Below are positions 18,385 to 26,834 of a DNA stretch of 64,000 nt, piece after piece. The notes under the pieces are model-generated. The model saw only the letters and a program-made list of their open reading frames with translations, made no database searches and was not told the DNA's origin. Where the stretch lies: assembly GCF_047272945.1 (NCBI RefSeq), contig NZ_JBKOPS010000007.1, positions 124,001 to 188,000 on the forward strand, written 5' to 3'. This stretch comes from Rubrolithibacter danxiaensis. GTDB lineage: Bacteria; Bacteroidota; Bacteroidia; Sphingobacteriales; Sphingobacteriaceae. Numbering within the stretch: position 1 is the first letter of the stretch; the number at the start of each line of letters is the position of its first letter. The translations under genes were made by a program, and so were the position numbers.

Positions 18385-18975
18385 CTAAATCAAAAAATAG
18401 CGGTTATGCAACAACCATAAAATTAATACAATCAGCGGCAGAAAATCAGCCAGTTTTAACCGCAGGATTTTTAAGGCCTTACCCATTTGATTTTCTACAG
18501 TTTTAACAGAAAGATCCAGGCGTTCTGCTATCTCTTTATATTTTAATTCCTCAAAACGACTCATCTGGAAAATAGTACGGCATTGCTGCGGCAGTTCATT
18601 CAATGCTTCTCCCAGGCGGCTTTCCAACTCGCTTAATTCCAGATTCTTAGATGCCTGTTCTGTGTTACCGTTCATTGAGTAAGTGGCATAATCCTGGTAC
18701 TTTGCCTTAATCTTCTGGTGCTTAAGATAGTTCAGACTATCGTTATGTACACATTTATATAAATATGCTTTTACCGATGTTTGTACATTTAATTGTTCGC
18801 GTTTTTCCCATAACTTCAGGAACATATTCTGTACAATTTCTTCAGCAAGATCATCGTCACGCAGCATAACAGCGGCATACGAATGAAGCGCTTTAAAATG
18901 TGTTTTAAATAATTGTTCAAAAGCCTGATCATCGTATTCAACCCGCTCCCGAACGTTAGTTCCTGTTAATTCCAC
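18385..18975 (-). CDS. RNA polymerase ECF-type sigma factor
   Basis: 196-residue ECF sigma factor of the Bacteroidota FecI-like group. Region 2 is FEQLFKTHFKALHSYAAVML with DDLAEEIVQNMFLKLWEKR, and region 4 is LPQQCRTIFQMSRFEELKYK then IAERLDLSVKTVENQMGKAL. The C-terminus ends in a hydrophobic stretch (FLPLIVLILWLLHNRYFLI), seen in some members. No ATG is available between the upstream in-frame stop and region 2, so the GTG at 18975 is taken as start. It probably responds to release by the adjacent FecR protein. Confidence 0.93.
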   Translation of the reverse strand: MELTGTNVRERVEYDDQAFEQLFKTHFKALHSYAAVMLRDDDLAEEIVQNMFLKLWEKREQLNVQTSVKAYLYKCVHNDSLNYLKHQKIKAKYQDYATYSMNGNTEQASKNLELSELESRLGEALNELPQQCRTIFQMSRFEELKYKEIAERLDLSVKTVENQMGKALKILRLKLADFLPLIVLILWLLHNRYFLI

Positions 18976-18991
18976 TCGTTTAAATCTCCGT

Positions 18992-18999
18992 CAAATATA
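18992..18999 (-). promoter_or_regulatory. Candidate -7 element (TATATTTG) of the sigma/FecR operon
   Basis: Exact match to the Bacteroidota TAnnTTTG element on the minus strand, 17 bases before the GTG start. No TTG could be placed at the -33 distance, so this may be weak or sigma-specific. Confidence 0.4.
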
Positions 19000-19060
19000 T
19001 CAGTTTTAAGCACTCAGCTTACCTGTACTGATATATCTGTTAAATTTTCAAACGAATTTA

Positions 19061-20581
19061 TTAAATTTTAATGCGGTGAATAACTTCTTTACCACTGGAT
19101 GTTTCAATACCTGCCAGCTCTATATATTCCACTTTCGGAAACCAGAACGACCCGCCGTTTACCCTCACAAAGACCCGTTTTAATAAAAGTTCTTGTTTAT
19201 TGATATTCGTGTAAATAACATATTTTCCCGTCTCCGTACGTTTCAGATACATTGGTTGTTTTTTATAGGATACCAGTTTAATTTCGTATTCGTTATCCGC
19301 AATTGCCTTGCTCTGAATCCCGTAAGCAAATTTTCTTTCTATGGCATTTAAGTCTTTGTGCTGTCCGTTTTCACTGTACCGTATCCACGAACCTTTTACA
19401 GGAATTGAAGGATGAGGCGTTCCGTCTTTTCTGTAATTTAATTCATAGATCACTGTATTTGCATCGGGGTCCCGTTGCAGGTAAAAAAGTAAATTATTTC
19501 CTTTCGGAGAAGGCAGCGATACGGTATCATCGGCAGGCGTTGCAAGCAACGGAAAAGCAAACAACTGTAGTAAGAATAAAAGCAAAATCCGATAGGCAAA
19601 CTTCGCAGTTGGCTTAATAAAAGCTTTAGGAGCCTTTTTTTCTAAAATATTCGTTATGCTCATTTTCTTATGCCGGGAAATTTTATCCGGGCTGGCAAAC
19701 AGGAAGAATAACTTCTTCCGCCATCCTTTTGCCTGCTTAACATCTTTTATAATATCAGCATATTCGTGAAAATTCAGTATGAACGGATTTATTTTGTTGT
19801 CCAGCTTTGTAGTTATGCCATAAACTGGCTTTTCCTTTTCATATTGAAAGGAGTTGAAAAGATGATCCCATATCATAAAAGTGGCACCGAAATTTTTGTC
19901 CAGATATTTTTCCTGGCTGCCATGATGTACCCGATGATTAGAAGGTGTGCCAAAATACTTTTCAATAAACGGATGCAATTTTCCGATAGATTCTGTGTGC
20001 ACCCAAAACTGGTACAATACACTTAGCTGATTTGCGATAAAAAAGATAACGGGATGAAAACCTAATAAGGCAACCGGTAAAAAGAATATCAGCTTAAAAT
20101 GCTGCACCCAGCTCTGACGGAAAGAAACCGTAAGATTATAGTGTTCTGCAGAATGATGCACTACGTGTGTTGCCCAGAAAAAACGGTTGAAATGGGAAAT
20201 ACGGTGAGCCCAATAGCTGCAAAAGTCATATAGAATAAAACAAGGAACCAGTGTCCACCAGTTAAACATCATTCGCCAGGGCAAGTGGTTATATAACCAC
20301 ACTGCTCCATAAAACAAAACAACTTTCAATGCCAGGTTTACTGCCAGATTTCCTGTACCAATTAAAACAGAGCCTATCGTTTCTTTTTTCTCATAACTTT
20401 TATGATGGTCGTGATGGTGCGAGAAGAAAAATTCCAGCAGCGTAAACAACAATACCAAGGGTAAAGCATACACTAATATGTTTGGAGAACTTTTTTCGAG
20501 CTCATCAATAGTGTCAAGAGCTATTTGCGGTGCGCCAAAAATAGTCTGAACCAGGACTGGAGATAAAGCTGTAAATAACAT
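19061..20581 (-). CDS. Sterol desaturase/fatty acid hydroxylase fused to a DUF4833-like domain
   Basis: 506 residues in two parts. Residues about 1-310 form a membrane di-iron hydroxylase with four hydrophobic segments and histidine clusters WAHRISH, HVVHHSAEHYN and NHRVHHG that bind the metals. After a further hydrophobic segment (LLLFLLQLFAFPLLATP, about 333-350) a soluble C-terminal domain (about 355-506) matches my recollection of DUF4833 (FYLQRDPDANTVIYELNY, GSWIRYSENGQ, KQELLLKRVFVRVNGG). The second hydrophobic segment looks like an internal signal sequence, so the C-terminal domain is probably periplasmic. Substrate unknown. Downstream of the GIN-domain gene on the same strand. Confidence 0.82.
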   Translation of the reverse strand: MLFTALSPVLVQTIFGAPQIALDTIDELEKSSPNILVYALPLVLLFTLLEFFFSHHHDHHKSYEKKETIGSVLIGTGNLAVNLALKVVLFYGAVWLYNHLPWRMMFNWWTLVPCFILYDFCSYWAHRISHFNRFFWATHVVHHSAEHYNLTVSFRQSWVQHFKLIFFLPVALLGFHPVIFFIANQLSVLYQFWVHTESIGKLHPFIEKYFGTPSNHRVHHGSQEKYLDKNFGATFMIWDHLFNSFQYEKEKPVYGITTKLDNKINPFILNFHEYADIIKDVKQAKGWRKKLFFLFASPDKISRHKKMSITNILEKKAPKAFIKPTAKFAYRILLLFLLQLFAFPLLATPADDTVSLPSPKGNNLLFYLQRDPDANTVIYELNYRKDGTPHPSIPVKGSWIRYSENGQHKDLNAIERKFAYGIQSKAIADNEYEIKLVSYKKQPMYLKRTETGKYVIYTNINKQELLLKRVFVRVNGGSFWFPKVEYIELAGIETSSGKEVIHRIKI

Positions 20582-20612
20582 TTTCTTTCTTGTTAAAAGT
20601 TGAAGGACTATG

Positions 20613-21263
20613 TTAAAAATGAATAACCTTGCCGGATCCGCTGATAGATGAGTTTACGGTTGCATTTCCCGTATAAAAAACCTTTCCGCTTCCGCTTATC
20701 CGTGCTTTAAGTGTTTCTTCCGAAGTTATGCGTACGTCACCGCTGCCGGAAATATTAACCTCTGCATGTTGAGCATTTATTTTTTCCAGATTGGCATTTC
20801 CTGAACCTGAAATATCTGCTCTTACTTCTTCCGAATTAAATCGGTCTTCAACAGTTACATCCGCAGAACCACTTATCCTCAATCTGAAAATTTCCTGATC
20901 CGGAAATGCTCCTGCTATATCCAGCTTTCCGCTTCCGCTTAATGAAACTTCTTTTACTTTAGGCATGGTAATAAATACTTCAATATCATTATCTCTTACA
21001 TTAACACGCTCAAATCCTAAATGGAGGGTATTATTTGAAACTTCCGACTTAAAAGCAGGAATCAGGTTTGATGAACCCTTTATTTCTACTTTATACTCTT
21101 CTCCATGTTGAATATGAACGGGATTTGAACCGGAATTTCGAACGGCAGTAAAGCTTCCTGGCTTCCGTGTTTCTGTTTGTCTGTTGCCATTGCCTGTTAA
21201 TACCTCTTTTGAGCATGAAAAACAGAACATGCTTACAAATGCAATTAGTGTGATAATTCTCAT
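20613..21263 (-). CDS. GIN domain-containing lipoprotein (DUF2807, head GIN)
   Basis: 216-residue lipoprotein with signal MRIITLIAFVSMFCFSC and the lipobox Cys near residue 17. The body is a repetitive beta-solenoid-like fold with recurring I-S-G-S-G motifs (SLSGSGKLDI, RISGSADVTV, DISGSGNANL, NISGSGDVRI, RISGSGKVFY, SISGSGKVI), characteristic of the GIN/DUF2807 family often labelled putative auto-transporter adhesin. Likely surface- or periplasm-exposed. It lies 41 bases downstream of the second surface-repeat gene and 31 bases before the desaturase fusion, suggesting co-transcription. Confidence 0.88.
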   Translation of the reverse strand: MRIITLIAFVSMFCFSCSKEVLTGNGNRQTETRKPGSFTAVRNSGSNPVHIQHGEEYKVEIKGSSNLIPAFKSEVSNNTLHLGFERVNVRDNDIEVFITMPKVKEVSLSGSGKLDIAGAFPDQEIFRLRISGSADVTVEDRFNSEEVRADISGSGNANLEKINAQHAEVNISGSGDVRITSEETLKARISGSGKVFYTGNATVNSSISGSGKVIHF

Positions 21264-21304
21264 GATGATTATAAATTTTAATATGATGCTTTAATTAAAT
21301 ACGA

Positions 21305-22558
21305 TTAAAAAAGAAAATGAAAGCCGCCCGTGTACCCGATATACAATCCCTGAAAACTGCCCTCGGGGCGTTCAGTCCACGTGCGGAAATAATGATTGGT
21401 GAGTGATTTACCTTCGCCGGTATTTGTGTTTACATAATTAAATACAGGGCCCCCAAACAGTTCAAAATACCGTGCAAGCCTAACTGCTGGCAGAAGTCGT
21501 AAAGAACCTTTGAAATATTCACCTGTTTTAAAGCTTTCAAGTGTAACAGCAGCAAGTTCCGTGTTCAGCCGGAAAGAACGTGATTCAAAGAAATGGGCCC
21601 CAAATCCGGCTTCAATGGCGTATACTTCTTCTGTGTTATTGAAATTATATCCTGCTCCTAATATGCCATATAAAGATCTTCCGCCGGACCGGAAAGAAAC
21701 TAAAGTTGTCAGGTTATCATCTGTACTTATTCCAATACTTTTTTCGCCATGTTTAATCAGGTTTAACAGGCCTACGGGAGAATCGCTACTATCAGCAATG
21801 TTAATAAAACCTGCCAACTGAGCTCCTTTAACATTCTTTGCGATATTGATAAAACCTGCAAATTGTGAGCCTGCTACATCTCCTGCTTTATTAAGAAAGC
21901 CTGAGAATTGAGAACCAGTCAACTTTCCACCGGCAATGTTACTGAATCCGGCAAACTGTGAACCTTTTACTTTTGCAGCAACATTTATAAACCCTGCGAA
22001 TTGCGAACCTGTCATATCATGGCTGATATTTGCAAAGCCGCCAAATTGCGAGCCCGTTATATTGTGAGAAATATTGGTAAAACCTGCAAATTGAGCTGCC
22101 AGGGCATCAGCAGCTGTATTTAACAAGCCTGCAAACTGAGCGCCTTCTACCTTTCCTGAAGCAATATTGCTTATACCGGCGAAAGCCATTCCATTTCCCT
22201 CCTTGTAAGTGTTTGCTACACCAGCAAAGAGAAATCCTTCTGAACGGTTTCCTACATGGTTCGATATGCCGGCAAACTGTAATCCTGTTGCATTGTTGAG
22301 AATTACATTTGTTAGACCGGAAAATGTTAAACCTTTTTCTGCCGAAGAAACACCTCCCAACAGGTTGAGAGAAAAAATATTGGTATCTGCGGCGGCGTGA
22401 TTGCCATGAGTACTTATTGGATAGACAATCCCGATATGGATATTATCAGGAATACTGTTTTGAGCATTTACATTTAATCCTGCCGCTAGGAGAATAGCTG
22501 CACCGATTGTTTTGACGACTGAGCGTTGAAATAAAGATGTGTATGTGGTCGTTTTCAT
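21305..22558 (-). CDS. Surface-repeat protein with 15-residue repeats (LA_2272-like)
   Basis: 417-residue exported protein. The signal peptide runs to about residue 32 (ending LNVNAQ). A tandem array of about 15-residue repeats follows (about 75-275; units such as GSQFAGFINVAAKVK and GSQFGGFANISHDMT). The C-terminal beta-rich domain (about 285-417) ends in HFLF. It is a paralogue of the 597-residue protein 4 kb downstream, sharing the repeat logic and the ...NIADSS...GLLN segment that closes the array, but it lacks the STN and regulatory domains. Regular Gly/Asn turns suggest a stacked beta structure at the cell surface. Function unknown. Confidence 0.75.
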   Translation of the reverse strand: MKTTTYTSLFQRSVVKTIGAAILLAAGLNVNAQNSIPDNIHIGIVYPISTHGNHAAADTNIFSLNLLGGVSSAEKGLTFSGLTNVILNNATGLQFAGISNHVGNRSEGFLFAGVANTYKEGNGMAFAGISNIASGKVEGAQFAGLLNTAADALAAQFAGFTNISHNITGSQFGGFANISHDMTGSQFAGFINVAAKVKGSQFAGFSNIAGGKLTGSQFSGFLNKAGDVAGSQFAGFINIAKNVKGAQLAGFINIADSSDSPVGLLNLIKHGEKSIGISTDDNLTTLVSFRSGGRSLYGILGAGYNFNNTEEVYAIEAGFGAHFFESRSFRLNTELAAVTLESFKTGEYFKGSLRLLPAVRLARYFELFGGPVFNYVNTNTGEGKSLTNHYFRTWTERPEGSFQGLYIGYTGGFHFLF

Positions 22559-22753
22559 TGTCTGATTTTAAAATGAGACAACGAAACATACACCTACCCC
22601 TACGACGCTTTAAAATATTTTTAACCTTGTTTGATTAAAATTAATATTGATAAGGATTGACCGTAATAAAGAAACGCTTAACTATTTGAATATCTGATAA
22701 AAACCTTCTTACCTTCCTTCAACTCAAGTCAGAATCTTATCCCTTTATTGGAG

Positions 22754-23185
22754 TTAGTTTTCTACAAAACTCTTCAAAGAAGAACCAATAATGTAATTCC
22801 ATCCTTCCATAAAACTTTCTTTTGCAAAATCGGGATTATCACGCGGAAAAGTATCTAAACCCTCGTGGGTAAGCTTCAGTTTTGTTTCATCTGGAGAATC
22901 TCCTTCAAACAGTTCGAATATTACCTCTGAATTTCCTTCATAGGTGTCGTAACGCCAGGTATGGGCTAGTTTTTCTTTTGGCACCACTGCTAATATTTTG
23001 CAGATATGGAGGTATTGTTTTTCTTCAGTTCCTCCGTAAAAACGGAACTCGAAACCAACTTCAGGCTTAAAGTCGGCGATATCAAAATACCATTGCTTCA
23101 TTTGCTGACTATCAGTAAGAGCGTTCCATACTTTTTCCACAGGAGCATTGAAAGTCCGTTCAATTACAATTGGTTCATTTTCCAT
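22754..23185 (-). CDS. SRPBCC domain-containing protein (AHSA1-like)
   Basis: 143-residue START/Bet v1-like fold protein. The N-terminus IVIERTFNAPVEKVWNALTD and the middle LAHTWRYDTYEGNSEVIFEL are typical of the AHSA1 group. The C-terminal helix is GWNYIIGSSLKSFVEN. It forms a hydrophobic cavity for an unidentified ligand. Single gene, divergent from the M23 peptidase with 51 bases between starts. Confidence 0.88.
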   Translation of the reverse strand: MENEPIVIERTFNAPVEKVWNALTDSQQMKQWYFDIADFKPEVGFEFRFYGGTEEKQYLHICKILAVVPKEKLAHTWRYDTYEGNSEVIFELFEGDSPDETKLKLTHEGLDTFPRDNPDFAKESFMEGWNYIIGSSLKSFVEN

Positions 23186-23236
23186 AGCAGATTTGAAAAT
23201 AAAACTTTAAGAATTATATAAAGTTAAACTTTAAGA

Positions 23237-24559
23237 ATGAAAAACTTGCAGATTTTACTAACATCAGGAATCGTATTACTTTTCGTGTTCTGTTTAAATT
23301 CATGTACCAGTTTAGTACCTGGTTTGTTTACTAAAAGGAGTCCGCATGAACAATACGCTCAAAAGCTGAAAGCTGCAAATTTGCTACAAACGGCCATGGG
23401 AAAAGCCTGGACACAGGAAGCAGTAAAAAGTATTTCGTCAGCCATCAGTATAACCTTACCCTACAAGGAAACGGGTTTTTTTGCAGCCGAGCGGGTGCAG
23501 GCGGCAGCATTTCGTTTTAAGGGAACACGCGGAGAAACGTTACTGATTACATTGGATAAAAATTCAGCAACCGATTTTAGGATATTTACAGACCTGCTAA
23601 AAGTACAAAACAACAATCCCAAACTTTTATCCTCTGCCGATACGTTAAGTAACAGATTAAGTTATGAAGTAAAGGAAACAGGCACCTATGTTCTGCGTTT
23701 GCAGCCAGAACTACTGGTTTCGGGATTATATACATTAACCATTACAACGGGTCCTTCGCTGAGTTTTCCGGTAAAAGGTGTAAAGAGAAGCAGTATTCAA
23801 AGCTTTTTTGGCGCCAGCCGGGATGAAGGCGTACGAAAGCATGAAGGTATTGATATTTTCGCTCCATTTCGTACTCCTGCAATAGCCGCAGCAAATGCCA
23901 CTGTTTCCGTTACAACCAATAAACTGGGCGGAAAGGTTATTTTCCTGCATCCTGATAACAAAGATTATACGCTGTACTATGCGCATCTTGATTCTCAGCT
24001 GGTAAAACCGGGCAGCCGGGTAATAACCGGTGATACTATTGGTCTTGTTGGTAAAACCGGTAATGCCATACACACTTCTCCGCATCTTCATTTTGGAGTG
24101 TACACTTTTGGCGGTGCCATTGACCCGCTGCCTTTTGTAAATCCTGTAAAAAACAATCCGTTGCCCGTTCGGGGAGACACAACAATCTTGGGAAGATCTT
24201 CAAGAACAAAGTCTGAAAGCTCGATTTATACCGATCCGGATGCAAAAACAGTCCTCAAAACTTTACACGCAAATACTATCTTCAGAATCGATGCAGCCAC
24301 TTCACGCTGGTATAAAAGTGTTTTACCTGACGGTACTACCGGATTTATAAGATACACGGTTGCAGAAAGCACGGAAAAACCGATAAAAAAAGTAAACATT
24401 TCAACAACAGCGGAATTATTAACAGAACCGGACACAAACGCCATTGCAAAAGACCTTTTGAAGACCGGAGAACCTGTGAATATAATTGGTAGCTACGGAG
24501 GATTTTATTTTATTACAAGTGGCGATAAAAATGGGTGGGTCAGGAATTTTAAACTTTAA
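23237..24559 (+). CDS. M23 (LytM-like) metallopeptidase lipoprotein with SH3-like domains
   Basis: 440-residue envelope protein. The lipoprotein signal ends at the Cys of LNSCTS (near residue 24). A beta-sandwich region (about 60-170) comes next, followed by the LytM peptidase domain (about 185-305) with zinc-ligand motifs HEGIDIFAPFRTPA, YYAHLDSQL and PHLHFGVY. Two SH3b-like segments follow (about 325-440; SIYTDPDAKTVLKTL and AELLTEPDTNAIAKDL). All zinc ligands appear present, so it is probably an active peptidoglycan endopeptidase at the outer membrane. The following small gene starts 10 bases after the stop. Confidence 0.88.
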   Translation: MKNLQILLTSGIVLLFVFCLNSCTSLVPGLFTKRSPHEQYAQKLKAANLLQTAMGKAWTQEAVKSISSAISITLPYKETGFFAAERVQAAAFRFKGTRGETLLITLDKNSATDFRIFTDLLKVQNNNPKLLSSADTLSNRLSYEVKETGTYVLRLQPELLVSGLYTLTITTGPSLSFPVKGVKRSSIQSFFGASRDEGVRKHEGIDIFAPFRTPAIAAANATVSVTTNKLGGKVIFLHPDNKDYTLYYAHLDSQLVKPGSRVITGDTIGLVGKTGNAIHTSPHLHFGVYTFGGAIDPLPFVNPVKNNPLPVRGDTTILGRSSRTKSESSIYTDPDAKTVLKTLHANTIFRIDAATSRWYKSVLPDGTTGFIRYTVAESTEKPIKKVNISTTAELLTEPDTNAIAKDLLKTGEPVNIIGSYGGFYFITSGDKNGWVRNFKL

Positions 24560-24569
24560 GGATAAAGAA

Positions 24570-24812
24570 ATGCAGATCGTAAAAATTACAATTCCCTACA
24601 GCGGAGAAATGAAGGAAGTTCAGATTCAGCCGGAAATATTTGAAGGAAAAAAAGCCTACAGAGTAGTATTTGACGATGGAGACGAAGAAATAATAGGCTT
24701 AGATGAAGCGGATGATTCGTGGGAACAATTGAACGGAGAAAATATGGATACAGACTTGGTTAACGAAATTGGTAAAGCTATTGAAGATACCGGTTCAGCC
24801 CCTTCTTCCTAA
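24570..24812 (+). CDS. Small acidic hypothetical protein
   Basis: 80 residues from the ATG at 24570: MQIVKITIPYSGEMKEVQIQ, then FDDGDEEIIGLDEADDSW and an acidic tail. No signal or membrane segment. It is tightly placed behind the M23 peptidase gene, so likely in the same transcript. Family not recognised. A TTG 84 bases upstream is in frame but lies inside the peptidase gene and is disfavoured. Confidence 0.65.
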   Translation: MQIVKITIPYSGEMKEVQIQPEIFEGKKAYRVVFDDGDEEIIGLDEADDSWEQLNGENMDTDLVNEIGKAIEDTGSAPSS

Positions 24813-24857
24813 ATAAAGGTAGCTATAACAGATTCTTTATAAGTTTTAAGAAAGAAA

Positions 24858-24919
24858 AGGGATATTCAAAAAACTGCACATACTCTTATAAAAAGCATGC
24901 TTGCTTTTTGAATATCCCT
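24858..24919. terminator. Bidirectional terminator-like inverted repeat
   Basis: 15-bp arms (AGGGATATTCAAAAA / TTTTTGAATATCCCT) separated by 32 bases, between two convergent small genes. A-rich and T-rich arm ends give U-tracts in both directions. Confidence 0.6.
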
Positions 24920-24923
24920 ATTG

Positions 24924-25214
24924 CTATTTATTTCCGCGGCTTACAAATTTGTGAAAAGTGCTTGTTTCACCATCCGCTTTTTTATCCTGGTACAAAAAAT
25001 CGAGATCTTTTTCTTCAAACTTTTCAAAGAAGTCATCCCACTCAATTTCTTCGAAACGATCATCGGCATCACTGTTTTTTGGAAAATGGATACGAAGCAC
25101 ACCTTCGTCATCGCCTCCTCCCGTTCCTTTAATTTTTGCTGGGATACCGCCCCGTTCTTCTGCCCATTCCTTTATTTTTTGATGATCATGGGTTTGATTT
25201 GATGAACTGCTCAT
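24924..25214 (-). CDS. Hypothetical protein with DH..I..WAE.RGG.PA N-terminal pattern
   Basis: 96-residue soluble protein. The N-terminus DHQKIKEWAEERGGIPAKIK, LRIHFPKNSD and IEWDDFFEKFEEKDLDFLYQ resemble a small conserved family I have seen in soil and plant-associated bacteria, sometimes under a doubtful glucan-branching-enzyme name. Nothing here resembles such an enzyme. Strongly charged, no membrane segment. Role unknown. Confidence 0.7.
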   Translation of the reverse strand: MSSSSNQTHDHQKIKEWAEERGGIPAKIKGTGGGDDEGVLRIHFPKNSDADDRFEEIEWDDFFEKFEEKDLDFLYQDKKADGETSTFHKFVSRGNK

Positions 25215-25248
25215 AAATAGATGTTTTAGTATAAGTAGATAGATGTAT

Positions 25249-25581
25249 TTATAAAAGAATTATCAACGCAAGTATTATAAGAAGAATAGCTCCTACCGAT
25301 AGATAAACACCGCCGGATGTTACTGCCCTGGCTTCTTTTTTCAAATCCTGAAGTTCATTGCGCAAATCTTTACGTTGCTGGCGAGACATATTGGATCGGT
25401 CCATATCCCTGATTTCTTCTACACGATGCTTAATCTGCTGAATACGTGCCTCTCTTTGTTCTTCAGTTAATGTTTTTTCTGTAGCTACCCCGTTCTTAAC
25501 TTTTAAATCGGTGGCCGAAGCATTAACAGATACAAAACCAACTATCATAGTAATCAGAACGATGTACAGGAATCTTTTCAT
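25249..25581 (-). CDS. Exported coiled-coil membrane protein, unknown function
   Basis: 110 residues from the ATG at 25581. It has a signal peptide (MKRFLYIVLITMIVGFVSVN), a charged helical segment (about 38-85; TEEQREARIQQIKHRVEEI, RKDLRNELQDLKKEAR) and a C-terminal membrane helix (GAILLIILALIILL). The layout implies a periplasmic coiled coil tethered at its C-terminus. An upstream TTG adding 12 residues before the signal peptide is unlikely. Not assigned to a named family. Confidence 0.68.
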   Translation of the reverse strand: MKRFLYIVLITMIVGFVSVNASATDLKVKNGVATEKTLTEEQREARIQQIKHRVEEIRDMDRSNMSRQQRKDLRNELQDLKKEARAVTSGGVYLSVGAILLIILALIILL

Positions 25582-25697
25582 ATTCTTAAAGTTTAAGTTA
25601 ATTTTCTTGATAAACAATAACTTTATTAAAAGTGTTTGCCTATTTAATTAGCAGGCATTGTTTTACTGAAATTTAAAATTGCCATTATATTTACAGC

Positions 25698-26534
25698 ATG
25701 AATACATTGATACTGATACAGTGTTCGGATAAAGTAGGGCTTGTTGCACTTGTAACCCGCATTTTAGCCGAACATAATCTTAATATTACTGAAATGAGGG
25801 AATTTGTGGATGAAACCGCTTCTCTTTTTTTTACACGTATTGAATGCCAGGGGCTTGCTGAAAACCAGAATCTTCTTTTCCAGGAACTAAAAATAAAACT
25901 TCCTGAAAATGCGGTAATCAGCATCAATCCAAAAAAAGAAAAACGTGTTGCCCTGCTGGTAACTAAAGAATATCATTGCCTGGGCGATGCTTTAACCCGG
26001 CATTGCTTTAATAACCTGGGTGCAAATATCTGCTGCGTAATCGGCAACTATGAAACACTAAAATCATTTACCGAACGTTTTGATGTACCGTTCCATTATG
26101 TGGATCACCAGGAGAAATCAAAAGAACAATTTGAAGAGGAAATTTTACAGATTCTTGCTACTTATAATCCAGATTATTTAGTACTTGCAAAGTTTATGCG
26201 GATACTCTCGCCGCAATTTGTTGCAAATTATCCTTACCAGATTATAAATATCCATCACTCTTTTTTACCCGCTTTTGTTGGAGCGCATCCTTATCGTCAG
26301 GCTTTTCAAAGAGGTGTAAAACTTATTGGAGCTACCGCTCATTTTGTAACCAACGATTTGGATGAAGGACCGATAATTGCGCAGGAAATAACTCCGATTA
26401 ATCACACATTCACGGTAAACGATATGGTTATTGCCGGTAAGGAAGTAGAAAAATCGGTTTTGAGTAAAGCTATGACACTTGTTTTTGAAGACCGGGTATT
26501 TGTAACAGGCAATAAAACAATCGTCTTTGAATAA
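25698..26534 (+). CDS. purU: Formyltetrahydrofolate deformylase
   Basis: Hydrolyses 10-formyl-THF to formate and THF, balancing one-carbon pools and feeding purine synthesis. It is 278 residues, the normal PurU size. The N-terminal ACT domain is QCSDKVGLVALVTRILAEH. The catalytic formyl-hydrolase domain has NIHHSFLPAFVGAHPYRQAF and GATAHFVTNDLDEGPIIAQE, carrying the catalytic Asn/His/Asp set. Followed after three bases by a 98-residue unknown gene. Confidence 0.95.
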   Translation: MNTLILIQCSDKVGLVALVTRILAEHNLNITEMREFVDETASLFFTRIECQGLAENQNLLFQELKIKLPENAVISINPKKEKRVALLVTKEYHCLGDALTRHCFNNLGANICCVIGNYETLKSFTERFDVPFHYVDHQEKSKEQFEEEILQILATYNPDYLVLAKFMRILSPQFVANYPYQIINIHHSFLPAFVGAHPYRQAFQRGVKLIGATAHFVTNDLDEGPIIAQEITPINHTFTVNDMVIAGKEVEKSVLSKAMTLVFEDRVFVTGNKTIVFE

Positions 26535-26537
26535 AAA

Positions 26538-26834
26538 ATGGAACTAACTGCATTTAAGGAAAGTTTATCAGGGAATAACCCGCCAGCTAACGCTTCTGTT
26601 TACCTTCAGGCTTTGTGGTACGATGCAAAAGATAACTGGAAGAAGGCCCACAGCCTAATTGAAAATCTGTCTGATAAAGATGCTGCCTGGATTCATGCTT
26701 ATCTTCACAGAAAAGAAGGCGATACCTGGAATGCCGATTATTGGTACAACAGAGCCGCAAGGAAAAGGCCCTCAATTACGTTAGACCTGGAATGGGAACA
26801 ATTATCAGACTACTTTTTAAGTAACCCTTTGTAA
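26538..26834 (+). CDS. Conserved hypothetical protein, TPR-like
   Basis: 98 residues (MELTAFKESLSGNNPPANAS; LWYDAKDNWKKAHSLIENL; AAWIHAYLHRKEGDTWNADY). The helical W/Y/A pattern resembles one or two TPR-like hairpins. It lies three bases downstream of purU, so probably in the same operon, and its last 18 bases overlap the convergent DUF92 gene. Function unknown. Confidence 0.7.
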   Translation: MELTAFKESLSGNNPPANASVYLQALWYDAKDNWKKAHSLIENLSDKDAAWIHAYLHRKEGDTWNADYWYNRAARKRPSITLDLEWEQLSDYFLSNPL

